Shown one piece after another: positions 45,034 through 55,596 of a stretch of DNA of 64,000 nt; position 1 is the first letter of the stretch, and each line of letters begins with the position of its first letter. The stretch covers positions 62,001 through 126,000 of the forward strand of contig DATKPY010000053.1 of assembly GCA_035523875.1 (NCBI GenBank), given 5' to 3'. The stretch comes from JASHUC01 sp035523875. Its GTDB lineage: Bacteria > Pseudomonadota > Gammaproteobacteria > Steroidobacterales > Steroidobacteraceae. The position numbers and the translations under genes are program-made. The notes under the pieces were generated by a model. It was given only the letters and a program-made list of their open reading frames with translations, made no database searches and had not been told where the DNA came from.

Positions 45034-46812
45034 ATGGCTGCTTTGAGGTGTCTGTCCGTGTCGCTTGCAGTGCGTCAAGAGACCCCTGAGCGGGCCGCAG
45101 TCGTGCAACGACTCGCTGCGGCGGCGGCGTGGCGCACCCGCTCACTCGAGATCCTCTGCATCGGACTGCTCACGGTCACGCTATTCATCGGCCTCGGCTC
45201 CCGGCCGTTGTCCGACCCGGACGAGGGCCGCAACGGCGAAGTCGCCCAGGAGATGGTGAGGAGCGGGGAGTTCCTCGAGCCGCACCTCGACCGCCTGCCC
45301 TATATCGACAAGCCGTTCGTCTATTTCGCGGTGGTCGCGGGTTCGTTCGAGCTCCTCGGCGCATCGGAATGGGCCGGCAGGCTCCCCTCGGCGCTCGCGA
45401 CGCTGCTCACGGCCCTGGTCACGGCGGGGCTCGCGCGACGGCTGTTCGGCGCCGGCGCTGGAGTGCCGGCGGCGCTTGCCCTGCTCGCGACCCCGCTCAC
45501 CTGGATTTTCGGCCAGCTTCTCATCCTCGATGCGCTCTTCACGCTGTGGGTCGTTGGGGCGATCGGCTCGCTTTACCTCGCGATCGAGGCCGCCGACGCG
45601 GGCCGCCGGCGCGCGCGGCTCGGCTGGATGCTCGCGGGCTGGGGGTGCGTCGCGCTCGGGGTGCTCACCAAGGGGCCGGTCGGCCTGCTTCTCCCGCTCG
45701 CGGCGTGCGCTCCGCTCGCGCTGCGCCGTCGTGCGCTCGCCGTGCTGTTCGATCTGCGCGGGGTGGCGCTCGCCGCGGCGCTCATCGCGCCGTGGGTGTG
45801 GCTCATGGCGACACGCGTGCCGGACTATCTGCATTACGTCGCGGTGGTGGAGACCTGGAGGCGCGTGGCAACCGGCGCCCTCAATCGCGACCGGCCGTTC
45901 TGGTACCTACCGCTGCTGCTCGTGCCGGGAGCGTTCCCCGCCTCGGGAATCGCCATCGCGGCGGGTTGGCACGCGGCTCGCAGCGGACGCCTGCGCATCG
46001 ATCCGCGCTGGCTCCTCATCGTTTCCTGGATTCTCGTGCCGCTCGTGCTCTTCTCCCTCGCGCGCTCGAAGATGCCGCAGTACGTGCTGCCGCTCATCCC
46101 CGCCGTTGCGCTTGCGGCCGCCGGAGTGTGCAGCCGTGCGCGCGACGGGGCGCTGCCCGGTGTTCGCGCCGCGAGCCTCGCGTGGATCCTGGTTGGTCTC
46201 GCACTCGCCGCATCGCCGCTCGTGCACCCGGTGCGCGCGTTGAGCGAGCCATTCCGCTCGCAGGCACACCTCGCCGCCGCGGCCGCCGCGGTCGGCGCGA
46301 TCGCGGTGGGACTGTACGCACTTCGCGGTCGTCTCCTCGGGCCGCGCGCGCTCGCCATCGCCACACTGCCGCTCATCGTGCTGTATTTCGCCGGCCAGCC
46401 GATCTTCGCCCACGCCCTGGAGCACCGCTCGAGCGTTACGCTCGCCGCGCCGATCCGCGCTGCGCTGCCGCCGGGCGGACGGCTGATCGGCGTGAGCGCC
46501 TACCCGCAATCGCTCGCCTTCTACCTCGGGCGCCCGATCGAGCTCGCCTCGCCGGATGCCTTCTCGCTTTCGAGCAACTACCTCATCGCCACCTACGGGC
46601 GCTGGCTCGGGCCGGACTCGACGCTCCACCCGATCGAGTACTGGCGCTCGGCGCTCGCCGCGTGCGACGTGCCGAGCATCTTCATCGTCCGCGCCCCGGA
46701 TTCGGCCGCGCGCGAGGTCTTGCGACGGGCGGGCCTGCGAGCGCTCGCGGCCGATGCGCACTATGCCGCCTACGGCCCCTGCCGCACGCCACCGGCAGCG
46801 CAGCCGAGGTAG
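45034..46812 (+). CDS. ArnT/PMT-like family 39 glycosyltransferase
   Basis: 592 residues, an integral membrane protein with about 11-12 TM segments. The GT39/ArnT luminal motif follows TM1: PLSDPDEGRNGEVAQEM with RLPYIDKP, including the acidic pair needed for catalysis. These enzymes move a sugar from undecaprenyl phosphate onto lipid A or another acceptor. A periplasmic C-terminal domain of ~170 residues is likely. Divergent from the GT2 gene; asnB follows after 8 bases. Confidence 0.85.
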   Translation: MAALRCLSVSLAVRQETPERAAVVQRLAAAAAWRTRSLEILCIGLLTVTLFIGLGSRPLSDPDEGRNGEVAQEMVRSGEFLEPHLDRLPYIDKPFVYFAVVAGSFELLGASEWAGRLPSALATLLTALVTAGLARRLFGAGAGVPAALALLATPLTWIFGQLLILDALFTLWVVGAIGSLYLAIEAADAGRRRARLGWMLAGWGCVALGVLTKGPVGLLLPLAACAPLALRRRALAVLFDLRGVALAAALIAPWVWLMATRVPDYLHYVAVVETWRRVATGALNRDRPFWYLPLLLVPGAFPASGIAIAAGWHAARSGRLRIDPRWLLIVSWILVPLVLFSLARSKMPQYVLPLIPAVALAAAGVCSRARDGALPGVRAASLAWILVGLALAASPLVHPVRALSEPFRSQAHLAAAAAAVGAIAVGLYALRGRLLGPRALAIATLPLIVLYFAGQPIFAHALEHRSSVTLAAPIRAALPPGGRLIGVSAYPQSLAFYLGRPIELASPDAFSLSSNYLIATYGRWLGPDSTLHPIEYWRSALAACDVPSIFIVRAPDSAAREVLRRAGLRALAADAHYAAYGPCRTPPAAQPR

Positions 46813-46820
46813 GATGGCGT

Positions 46821-48767
46821 ATGTGCGGGGTATTCGGTGCGCTCAGTCTCGATGGACATCCGCTCGATGCGCGCGAGCGGCTCGAGCGGATGGGTCGTGC
46901 GCTCGCGCATCGCGGACCGGATGGCGTGCGCCTGCTCACCGCGCCGCACTGCGCGCTCGGGGCCGCACGGCTCGCGATCATCGACTTGCACGAGCGCGCC
47001 AACCAGCCGCTCGCGAGCCCCGACAAAGGAGTCTGGCTCGCCTGCAACGGCGAGATCTATAACGCGGCAGCGCTCCGTAAGCGCTTCCCGGACTACCCGT
47101 ACCAGTCGAGCTCGGACCTCGAGCCGCTGCTGCCACTGATCGCCGCGGAGGGCGCCGCCGGGCTCGCCGAGGTCGACGGCATGTTCGCGCTCGCGCTCTG
47201 GGACGCGCGCCGCCAGTCACTCGTGCTCGCCCGTGACCGGGCCGGAGAGAAGCCGCTCTTCTACGTCGAGCACGACGCGGAGCTATGGTTTGCCTCCGAG
47301 ATCGCACCGCTCCTCGCCCTTCCGGGTCTCGGCCGCGAGGTCGACCTGGTCGGTCTCGCTCAGCTGCTCGAGCTCGGTTATGTCCTCGAGCCGCGCACGC
47401 CGTTTGCGCATGTCCATCGTGTCGAGGCCGGCAGCGCGCTCATCGTGCGCGGCGCCAATCGCTCCGTGCATCGCTACTGGCGCCCGTGGCGGCTCGCGCG
47501 CGCCCCGCACCGCGTCGCCCACGATCCCTCCCCCAGCGTGCGCGCGGCTCGGCTGCGCGAGCTTCTCGATGCGGCCGTGCGCAAGCAGATCGTCGCCGAC
47601 GTATCCGTGGGCGCATTCACGAGCGGCGGACTCGATTCCTCGCTCATCACCGTCATGGCAGCGCGCGCGCTCGGCGCCGAGCGCCTGACGACTTTCAGCG
47701 CCCGCTTCACCGCCGCGAGCTACGACGAGAGCGCCTGGGCGCGGCGCTGCGCGCAGATCGCCGGCACCCATCACATCGAGGTCCTCTGTGGCGATGAGGA
47801 GCTGCGCGGCGCGCTGCAGGAAATCGGCGAGCGCAGCGCCGAACCGATCAGCGATCCGGCGGTGCTGCCGACGTTCCTCGTCGCCAAGGCCGCGCGTGAG
47901 CATGTGCGCGTGGTGCTCTCGGGCGAGGGCGCCGATGAGCTCTTCGGCGGCTATCCGACCTACATCGGGCACGCGCTTGCGCCGCACTATGCGCGCCTGC
48001 CCGCGGGGCTGCGTCGGCTCCTCGCGCACGTGCTCGATTTCGTGCCGGCCTCGCGCCGCAAGGTGACGCTCGATTTCCTGCTGCGGCGCTTCGTTGCGGC
48101 AGCCGATCGCAGCTGGGTCGAGCGGCACCTCGCCTGGTTCGGCGTCGAGGCGCCGGGCGCACCGAGCGCCGCGCTCAATCGGGAGTGGCGGCTCGCGCTG
48201 CGCGCGCAGTACGATGGATTGAGCCCACCGGGCGGGGCGATGCTGCTCGACTATTGCACGGCGCTGCGCGAGAAGCTGCTCGTCAAGAGCGACCGGGCGA
48301 CGATGCTCAACTCGATCGAGGCGCGCGCCCCGTTTCTCGACTGCCACCTCACGGCCTTCGCGCTCGCGCTCCCGGACACGGACAAGGTGCGCGGGCTCAC
48401 GACCAAGTGGATCCTCAAGCAGGCGGCCGTGCCGCTGCTCCCGCGCGCGCTCATCGAGCGGCGCAAGCGCGGCTTGAGCGTCCCGACTGCCGCGCTGCTC
48501 AACGGAGCGCTCAAGAGCGATGTCGATCACTGGCTCGACCCGCAGACCTTGCGCGCGCACGGGCTGCTCGATGCAGAAGAAGTCCGCCGCCAGCTCGCCG
48601 AGCACCGTGCCGGGCGGGCCAATCACGCACGCACGCTCTGGCCGGCAGTGGTGCTGCAGCAGTGGGCGGAGCGCTGGCGCCCGGTGATGACCGACCGGGT
48701 CGTGCCCGACTCTGCGCTCGAGCGCACCGTGCAGGAGAAGAGTCGCGCCGCGGCCGGTGCGCCGTGA
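46821..48767 (+). CDS. asnB: Asparagine synthase (glutamine-hydrolysing)
   Basis: 648 residues from ATG 46821; catalytic Cys2 (MCGVFGAL) fixes the start. The N-terminal glutaminase has AHRGPDG and CNGEIYN. The C-terminal synthetase has the PP-loop SGGLDSS (268-274) and GEGADELFGGY. It makes Asn, or amidates a sugar carboxyl as in WbpS-type relatives; the nearby glycosyltransferases allow the second view. Eight bases after the GT39 gene, so one transcript. Confidence 0.93.
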   Translation: MCGVFGALSLDGHPLDARERLERMGRALAHRGPDGVRLLTAPHCALGAARLAIIDLHERANQPLASPDKGVWLACNGEIYNAAALRKRFPDYPYQSSSDLEPLLPLIAAEGAAGLAEVDGMFALALWDARRQSLVLARDRAGEKPLFYVEHDAELWFASEIAPLLALPGLGREVDLVGLAQLLELGYVLEPRTPFAHVHRVEAGSALIVRGANRSVHRYWRPWRLARAPHRVAHDPSPSVRAARLRELLDAAVRKQIVADVSVGAFTSGGLDSSLITVMAARALGAERLTTFSARFTAASYDESAWARRCAQIAGTHHIEVLCGDEELRGALQEIGERSAEPISDPAVLPTFLVAKAAREHVRVVLSGEGADELFGGYPTYIGHALAPHYARLPAGLRRLLAHVLDFVPASRRKVTLDFLLRRFVAAADRSWVERHLAWFGVEAPGAPSAALNREWRLALRAQYDGLSPPGGAMLLDYCTALREKLLVKSDRATMLNSIEARAPFLDCHLTAFALALPDTDKVRGLTTKWILKQAAVPLLPRALIERRKRGLSVPTAALLNGALKSDVDHWLDPQTLRAHGLLDAEEVRRQLAEHRAGRANHARTLWPAVVLQQWAERWRPVMTDRVVPDSALERTVQEKSRAAAGAP

Positions 48768-48805
48768 CGCGAACGCGCTGAGCGGAGCGCGGCCCGCCCG
48801 TCTCG

Positions 48806-50245
48806 TCACGGGTAGAGCGATGCCAGCTCCGAGATGCGCTCGCCCGGGCGGCGCGTCGTGAAGCGCCGCTTCTCGAGCAGGCTTGCGAGCGCTTCTCCGC
48901 GCCACGGAGCGGCTGCGTAGCAGGCGCGATCGAGCTCGCGCAGCAGCTGCGCGATGCGCTCGTCCGCGATCCCTTTCGCTGCCGCGTGGAGCCCGCGAGG
49001 CGCCGGCGGCGGCCACTCGGCCGTGAGCCAGGCAAGCAGATAGCGGCGCGCCGCGCGCGGATCGTCGCGTCGGCACGCCTCGAGGAACGCGCTGCGGGAT
49101 CGCGCGCCGGAGCCGGGCGGCGACGCGCTCGGCGTCGGTTGCGCCGGGCGCGGGGCGGTGAGTCCCCCGCTCGCGCGTGCGCGCAGCCACGCGGCGACCG
49201 TCGTCACCCACAACAGGGCGAGCGCCCCGCTCGCGAGGAGCCACGGGTCGCGGCCGGCGCCAAGCCTCCCGATCCACCGAAAAGCCCCGTGCCTGCTCAC
49301 GGCCGGCTCGGGCGCGCCTTGCGCGGGCGCACTTGCCGGCGTCGCGGCAGCCAGGGCCGGCAGAACGAGCAGCTCCCGGGATGGCACGACTGCCTCGCGC
49401 ACGGCGCCGGCTGCCGTATCCCACCAGCGCACCGTGAATCCGGGAAGGCTGTAGCGGCCTGCGCGATCGGCGATCAACGCGACGTTCTGCTCGCGGGTGC
49501 CGACGAGGGTCTCGCCCTGCACCGAAGTGTCGAGCTTCGGCTCATCCGCGTAGGCTTTGACGCCGCTCGGCACGCTCATGAGCGAGGAGAGGTCGGGCAG
49601 CTGCTCGGCGGTGAGCCCTTGTGCCTGCACCGACAGCTCCAGATTGATCGCGTCGCCCACGTGCGCCTCGAGCGAGCTCGGGTGCCACGCGACGGTCACC
49701 CAGAGCTGCTGCGCCGGAAGCCAGTAGCTGCCGACGAGCGCCGCCGGCCTCGGGCGCACGCGCAGCGCGATCGGCTCGCCGCGCAGCTCGAGCGGCTCGA
49801 CTGCGACCGCCATCGCCCCGTAGCTGTACGGGGCGCCGAAGGCGTTGCCCCCCAGATCGCTCGCGCCCCCGCCGGAACGGCCGACCGAGGTGAGCACTTG
49901 CGCATCGAGCGTGGCGCCGGGAATCGCGAGCGGGCCGCTCCGCTGCGGGAAAAGCAGGTACTGCCGCGTGAGCACCTCGTAGAGGATGCCGTCGCGATGC
50001 ACGCTGTGGCGCTCATCGACGCCCACTTGATGCACCAGCGCCGCATCGCTCGAGGGTAGATCGAGCTCGGGGTGATACAACGGCCGCGCGCTGTAGAGCC
50101 GTACGATGACGCGTGTCGCGGCCTGCACGTAAGGATCGTGCGGGCTCACCTCCGTCTCGATGAACACCCGCGGGGCGGCGAGCGCGGCAAGCGGCCAGCC
50201 GAGCACGAGCGCGGCGAGTCCGGCGCGCAGCACGCGCGCTGTCAT
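48806..50245 (-). CDS. batD: BatD-like protein
   Basis: 479 residues from ATG 50245, overlapping the BatC stop by four bases. A signal peptide (AALVLGWPLAALA) is followed by beta-sandwich repeats typical of BatD: VFIETEVSPHDPYVQAATRVIVRLYS, VRTRQYLLFPQRSGPLAIPGA-type strands (here TRQYLLFPQRSGP), and LVGTREQNVALIADRAGRYSLPG. A TM segment lies near residue 345 and a cytosolic tail follows. BatD proteins belong to the Bacteroides aerotolerance-like system found widely. Last gene of the operon. Confidence 0.82.
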   Translation of the reverse strand: MTARVLRAGLAALVLGWPLAALAAPRVFIETEVSPHDPYVQAATRVIVRLYSARPLYHPELDLPSSDAALVHQVGVDERHSVHRDGILYEVLTRQYLLFPQRSGPLAIPGATLDAQVLTSVGRSGGGASDLGGNAFGAPYSYGAMAVAVEPLELRGEPIALRVRPRPAALVGSYWLPAQQLWVTVAWHPSSLEAHVGDAINLELSVQAQGLTAEQLPDLSSLMSVPSGVKAYADEPKLDTSVQGETLVGTREQNVALIADRAGRYSLPGFTVRWWDTAAGAVREAVVPSRELLVLPALAAATPASAPAQGAPEPAVSRHGAFRWIGRLGAGRDPWLLASGALALLWVTTVAAWLRARASGGLTAPRPAQPTPSASPPGSGARSRSAFLEACRRDDPRAARRYLLAWLTAEWPPPAPRGLHAAAKGIADERIAQLLRELDRACYAAAPWRGEALASLLEKRRFTTRRPGERISELASLYP

Positions 50246-51132
50246 GGCTCCCCTCCCTGCTGGCGGGCGATGTGCTCGATCAAGAATTTCCGCCGCAGCA
50301 GCCCCCCGGGGTCGTCCGGAATACGTCGCAGCCACTCCTCGAGCGCGAGCTCTCGCTCGCTCTGCGGGCGCCCGGGCGGCAGATCGGCGGCGCTCGGCGC
50401 GGCGCGCGCGCCAGCGCCGGCGCGGTCGGCTTCCCCGTTTGCCGCGGTGCCGGCGCGCTGCGACGTGCGCGGCGCATCGCGTTTCAGCCGGGCGCCAAGA
50501 TCCGCATCGTGCCGCGCCTGCAGCGCATCGTCCGGGGTGGCCGATCCGGCGCCCGCGGCCGAGCCCCCGTTGGGCGCGCCCGCCTGCTGCTGCGAGCGCT
50601 GCTCGGCGCGGTTCTCCTCCGCGCGCTCCTCGGAGCCGGCGCCGTTGGCGGAGGACTGCGCGCGCTGCTCGGCGGCTCCGGGGTGCCCCGATGTGCCGCC
50701 GTTGCGCGGATCCTGCGCGAGCTGCTGCTCGAGCGCCTGCGCGACGAGGTCGCGATTGTGGCGCACGTCCCCGTCCTGCGGCGCCTGACGCAGCGCCGAG
50801 TTGTACGCGAGCAGCGCTGCCAGCAGCTGACCGGTGCGTGCGAGCGCATTGCCGCGGTTGTACTCCGAATCGACGTCATGGAACGGCTCGAGGAGCTGCG
50901 CAGCGCGCGCGTACTGCCCGGCGAGCGCGTAGGCGTGCGCCTGACGCTTCGGATCGCGGAACAGGCTGGCCGCCGCGAGCGGTTGACCGGAGTCGAGCGC
51001 GTGCTGGGCGCGTTGCGCCGGCGTGCTCCAGAGATCCGTCCAGGCGTCCGATGCGGCCGCTGCGGCGATCCCGGCGCACATCGCCGCGCCTGCGGCTGCG
51101 CAGAGGCGCGCGCTCCAGTGCACGCGGGGCAT
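50242..51132 (-). CDS. batC: BatC-like TPR protein
   Basis: 296 residues from ATG 51132, sharing a base with the BatB stop (GTG 51135 is an alternative). After a signal peptide, TPR units follow (AHYALAGQYARAAQLLEPF-like: AYALAGQYARAAQLL; YNRGNALARTGQLLAALLAYNSAL). The C-terminal 150 residues are a charged, Glu/Gln/Ala-rich tail (EERAEENRAEQRSQQQ), probably disordered. TPR partners in Bat operons are thought to bind the vWA proteins. Confidence 0.8.
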   Translation of the reverse strand: MPRVHWSARLCAAAGAAMCAGIAAAAASDAWTDLWSTPAQRAQHALDSGQPLAAASLFRDPKRQAHAYALAGQYARAAQLLEPFHDVDSEYNRGNALARTGQLLAALLAYNSALRQAPQDGDVRHNRDLVAQALEQQLAQDPRNGGTSGHPGAAEQRAQSSANGAGSEERAEENRAEQRSQQQAGAPNGGSAAGAGSATPDDALQARHDADLGARLKRDAPRTSQRAGTAANGEADRAGAGARAAPSAADLPPGRPQSERELALEEWLRRIPDDPGGLLRRKFLIEHIARQQGGEP

Positions 51133-52139
51133 CACAGCCAGCCTCGGCGCACGATGAGCGCGACGAGCAGCAGAAGCGGTGGCAGAAGCAAGACGCCGTC
51201 GTTGCGCCAGCTCGTCACGTCCGGACCGCGGGCCCGCGACGGCGCACTGTCGAAAGCGCGCGATTGGGCAGCGTGCAGCGCCGCGATCAGCGCGCCGACG
51301 CCGGCGAGCGTGACAAATTGGCCACCGCCGGCGGCGGCCACCCGCGCGAGCGTGCCGGACTGCAGTCGCGTGATGAGAATGTCGCCCTGCTCATCGCGGA
51401 TGAAGCTGCCGGCCGCATCGCGCTCGGGCGCCCCGCTCGCGGTGCCGATCCCGATCACGTGCACGGTCACCCCGTCGCGGCGCAATTGCGCGGCTGCACC
51501 GAGCGCGCGGGCCGGGTCGGCGATGCCGTCGGTGAGCACGATGATCTCGCCGTGGCGCGCGCCACCGGCGCGCAACAGGCGGCCCGCCTCGATGAGCGCG
51601 GGCGTGAGCTCGTTACCTGCCTCGGGCATCAACCGCGGGGACAACGGCTCGAGCAGTGAGCGGATGGTCGCGACATCGGTCGTGAGCGGCGTCACCGTGT
51701 AGGGCTCGCCCGCGAATGCGATGAGCGCCACGCGCGCATCGTGCGCGGCCGACAGGATGTCGCGGATCGCGTAGCGCGCGCGGGTTGCACGGTCCGGTGT
51801 CACGTCGGTGGCGGCCATTGCGGGGGACAAATCGAGCAACACTACCCACGATGCCGGCAGTCGCAGCACCGATCCCGGCAAGCGCTGCCAGCTCGGGCCG
51901 GCGAGGGCGAGCACGGCGATCGACCAGGCTGCACCGATCAGCACCCAGGGCGAGCGGCCGCGCGTCGCACCCCCGAGACTGAGCAGTGGCAGAAGGTGCG
52001 CATCCACGATCCGCGACCACGCCCCGTCGCCGGCACGACTTGCGACCAGCTTGACGACGGCGAGCGCGAGGAGCGGTGGCAGCGCGAGCAGCCACAGCGG
52101 GTGCAGAAAATGAAAGGCCTCGAGCGCGCTCACGTCCAT
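51132..52139 (-). CDS. batB: BatB-like vWA membrane protein with degenerate MIDAS
   Basis: 335 residues from ATG 52139, overlapping batA by 10 bases. TM segments flank a von Willebrand A domain. The MIDAS is altered: Asp103-Leu-Ser105-Pro-Ala107 (VVLLDLSPAM), where DxSxS is expected, so the second Ser is Ala. The rest has VALIAFAGEPYTVTPLTTD and IIVLTDGIAD, normal for BatB. Metal binding may be weakened. C-terminal TM and Arg-rich end. Second vWA gene of the operon. Confidence 0.85.
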   Translation of the reverse strand: MDVSALEAFHFLHPLWLLALPPLLALAVVKLVASRAGDGAWSRIVDAHLLPLLSLGGATRGRSPWVLIGAAWSIAVLALAGPSWQRLPGSVLRLPASWVVLLDLSPAMAATDVTPDRATRARYAIRDILSAAHDARVALIAFAGEPYTVTPLTTDVATIRSLLEPLSPRLMPEAGNELTPALIEAGRLLRAGGARHGEIIVLTDGIADPARALGAAAQLRRDGVTVHVIGIGTASGAPERDAAGSFIRDEQGDILITRLQSGTLARVAAAGGGQFVTLAGVGALIAALHAAQSRAFDSAPSRARGPDVTSWRNDGVLLLPPLLLLVALIVRRGWL

Positions 52140-53098
52140 CGACGCGCGCCCAGGAGTGCGGCCGGAACGCTGAGCACGAGCGCGAGCCCGAGCGGCCAGG
52201 TGAACCATTCGCTCTGCGGGCGCCACCACTGGCCGCTCGCGGCCGCCGGCTCCATGCGATCGATGCGCTGGTAGACCTCCTCGAGCGTCGTCGAATCGGC
52301 GGCGCGAAAATAGGCGCCGCCGGTGGTGCGTGCGATGGCCCGCAACGTCCCCTCATCGAGATCGGTGTTGCCCGCGGAGAGACCGTAGAAGCCGGGCTGG
52401 GCCGCCGCTCCGACCCCGATGGTGTAGATGCGCAGTCCCGTCTGGGCGGCCATGCGCGCAGCCTCGAGCGGGGTCATCACCCCCGCGTCGTTCTGCCCGT
52501 CGGTGAGCAGGATGAGAACGGTCTGGGGAATCAGCTCCCCGACGCCGTCCTCCGCCTGCACGCGCTTCAGGGCGAGCCCGATCGCATCGCCGATCGCGGT
52601 CTCCGTTCCCGCAACGCCCACGACAGCGTCGTCGAGGAAGCGATGAACGGTCTGAAGATCCGCCGTGAGCGGCGCCTGCAAGTACGGCCGCGTACCGAAG
52701 AGGATGAGGCCCACCCGATCGCCGTGGCGCCGATCGATGAAGCGGCCGGCCACATCCTGCACCACCTGCAGTCGGCTCTGCCCGCCCGCCATGTCCTGGA
52801 TTGCCATCGATCCGGACACATCGACCGCGAGCAACAGCCGCCGCCCCGTCGCGGGAACCTGAACCGGCTCGCCGACCCACTGCGGCCGCATACTCGCGAG
52901 CACGACGAGCGTCCAGATTGCCCCAAAGAGCGCGCGACCGCGCCACGGAAGGCCCACATGCCCGTCCTCGTAGGCAACGCTCGCCGCCCACGGTAGATAG
53001 AGCCCGCCACTTTGCGGATCGGCGGGGCGCCGCAGCCGGTACGCGATGAGCGGAGCAGGCAGGAGGAGCGCCATCCAGGGCCAGGCGAGGTGGATCAT
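52130..53098 (-). CDS. batA: BatA-like vWA membrane protein
   Basis: 322 residues from ATG 53098, overlapping the DUF4381 stop by 4 bases. Two N-terminal TM segments precede a vWA domain with an intact MIDAS (Asp93-Val-Ser95-Gly-Ser97, LAVDVSGSM), GLILFGTRPYLQAPLT, and VLILLTDGQNDAG. A final TM follows the domain. With BatB and MoxR it forms a membrane complex in related systems; the client is unknown. Confidence 0.9.
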   Translation of the reverse strand: MIHLAWPWMALLLPAPLIAYRLRRPADPQSGGLYLPWAASVAYEDGHVGLPWRGRALFGAIWTLVVLASMRPQWVGEPVQVPATGRRLLLAVDVSGSMAIQDMAGGQSRLQVVQDVAGRFIDRRHGDRVGLILFGTRPYLQAPLTADLQTVHRFLDDAVVGVAGTETAIGDAIGLALKRVQAEDGVGELIPQTVLILLTDGQNDAGVMTPLEAARMAAQTGLRIYTIGVGAAAQPGFYGLSAGNTDLDEGTLRAIARTTGGAYFRAADSTTLEEVYQRIDRMEPAAASGQWWRPQSEWFTWPLGLALVLSVPAALLGARRWT

Positions 53099-53598
53099 CC
53101 CGCGATCCTCGGCGCGCCCTCGCGCACCCGCCGCGTCCGGGGCGCGCGGCGGATGAACTCCTCGGCCGCGTGCAGCCACTCCTCGCGGCGCGCGCTCGGG
53201 CGCTCGCCAAATGCCGCCGTGAGGAGCGAGCGGCCCGCATCGCCCCCGAACAGCTCGCCGCCGGCCGCACGGGCGAAGCTCAACCAGGACTCCCCGCTCA
53301 GTCGCGCGACGCGCTCGCGGCCGCAGAGCGCAATCGCGTAGCGGCGCAGCAGCTGCTCGATCGCCTGCGCGGCCTCAACGCCCTCGGCCCGGCCGGCGCG
53401 GATGCGCCCGAGGTCGCGCAGTGCCGCGCGCCGCGCCCGCCGGTGGGGTGCGCGCCACGCGCGGACCGCGCCGCCGACGAGCAGCGTCAACACGATGAGC
53501 GCGAGCCCCGACAGCCACCAGCCGAGCGCCGGCGGCCACCAGCCGATGGCCGCCGGAGCCCGGTCGGGAGCGAGTTGTGCGAGCCAGTTGCCGCTCAT
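53095..53598 (-). CDS. DUF4381 membrane protein
   Basis: 167 residues from ATG 53598. After a short periplasmic segment (APAAIGWWPPALGWW) comes one TM (LSGLALIVLTLLVGGAV), then a helical cytosolic domain with a RRYAIALCGRERVARLSGESWLSF core. DUF4381 genes sit between DUF58 and vWA genes in proteobacterial Bat operons, as here. Function not established; probably an assembly factor of the vWA complex. Ten bases after the DUF58 stop. Confidence 0.8.
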   Translation of the reverse strand: MSGNWLAQLAPDRAPAAIGWWPPALGWWLSGLALIVLTLLVGGAVRAWRAPHRRARRAALRDLGRIRAGRAEGVEAAQAIEQLLRRYAIALCGRERVARLSGESWLSFARAAGGELFGGDAGRSLLTAAFGERPSARREEWLHAAEEFIRRAPRTRRVREGAPRIAG

Positions 53599-53608
53599 GC
53601 CCGCGGAC

Positions 53609-54504
53609 CTAGGCGCGCGCCCCCGCACGCTCGAGTTCCGCGCCGAGCCGCTGCTCGACGGCCTCGCTCGTGGTGAGCCGAGTGACGGGCGCGGCGATGC
53701 GCTCCGAGAGCGTCTCGATCTGCGCCGTGCGCCGTCGCCACAGCTCGCGCCACGGCTCGCGCACCCGCATCCCATCGAGCCGCCGCAGCTGCTCGGGCAA
53801 GCCTGCGCGAAAGCGCCCATCCGGAAGTCCCCGCTCCTCGAGCGGGTCGCACACCCAGTAGAGCCGGCAGCTCGTGTGCGCGGCGAGCGCCGACCACGCA
53901 TCCCGCGCGCTCGCACCGAGCTCGGCGAAATCGCTGAACACGAGCACCAGGCTCCCGGGGCGCGCGAGCGGCAGCAGCTGCTGCAGTGCGCGCTCGAGCG
54001 CCCGCGGCGCAGGCGGGGCGGGTGCGCGCGGCTGCAGATCGAACAGCATCCCGAGGAGCGGCAGCACACCGGCCTCGCGCCCGCGCGGCGGCAGGATGCG
54101 CATCTCCGCCGCTCCGGCAACGACCGCACCGACGCGATCGCCCCCGAGCGCCGCGACCCACGCGAGGAGCGCCGCCGCGCGGACCACGACGGCGGATTTC
54201 AGCTGCCGGCGCGTGCCGAAGTAGAGTCCCGGGTTGAGATCGACGAGGAGCCACACCGGCCGCTCGCGCTCCTCGCGGAAGACCTTGGTGTGCGGCCGTC
54301 CGCGCCGTGCGGTGACGCGCCAGTCGATCGTGCGCGGATCGTCGCCCGCGACGTACTGGCGCACCTCCTGGAACTCGAGCCCACGCCCGCGCTGCGCGCT
54401 GTGGTGGGCGCCGAGCGCCACCGAGCGCGCCGCGCGGCGCGCCTCGAGCGAGAGGCCCTTGGCGGTCGCGCGCAGCGCGAGCAGCTCCGGAAGATCGGGC
54501 AGGC

Positions 54505-54508
<4 letters not shown>
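53609..54508 (-). CDS. DUF58 domain protein
   Basis: 299 residues from ATG 54508, overlapping the moxR stop by 4 bases. The DUF58 signature is present: GRGLEFQEVRQYVAGDDPRTIDWRVTARRGRP (in part), followed by VWLLVDLNPGLYFGTRR, a vWA-like beta strand whose DLN replaces the MIDAS DxS. No N-terminal TM in this version, so cytosolic. Regular partner of MoxR ATPases. Confidence 0.88.
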
Positions 54509-55521
<1,013 letters not shown>

Positions 55522-55596
55522 GGACTCTTCGACCACTCTCTCTCCGATCGAGCTGCGGGCGCGACGTTCACTGGGCCATCCCGCCCGGCGGGACAC

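Noticed and set aside
47283..49424. A 713-codon minus-strand frame opposite asnB and overlapping batD
   Set aside because: No homology-like motif; asnB on the plus strand has catalytic Cys2 and the PP-loop.
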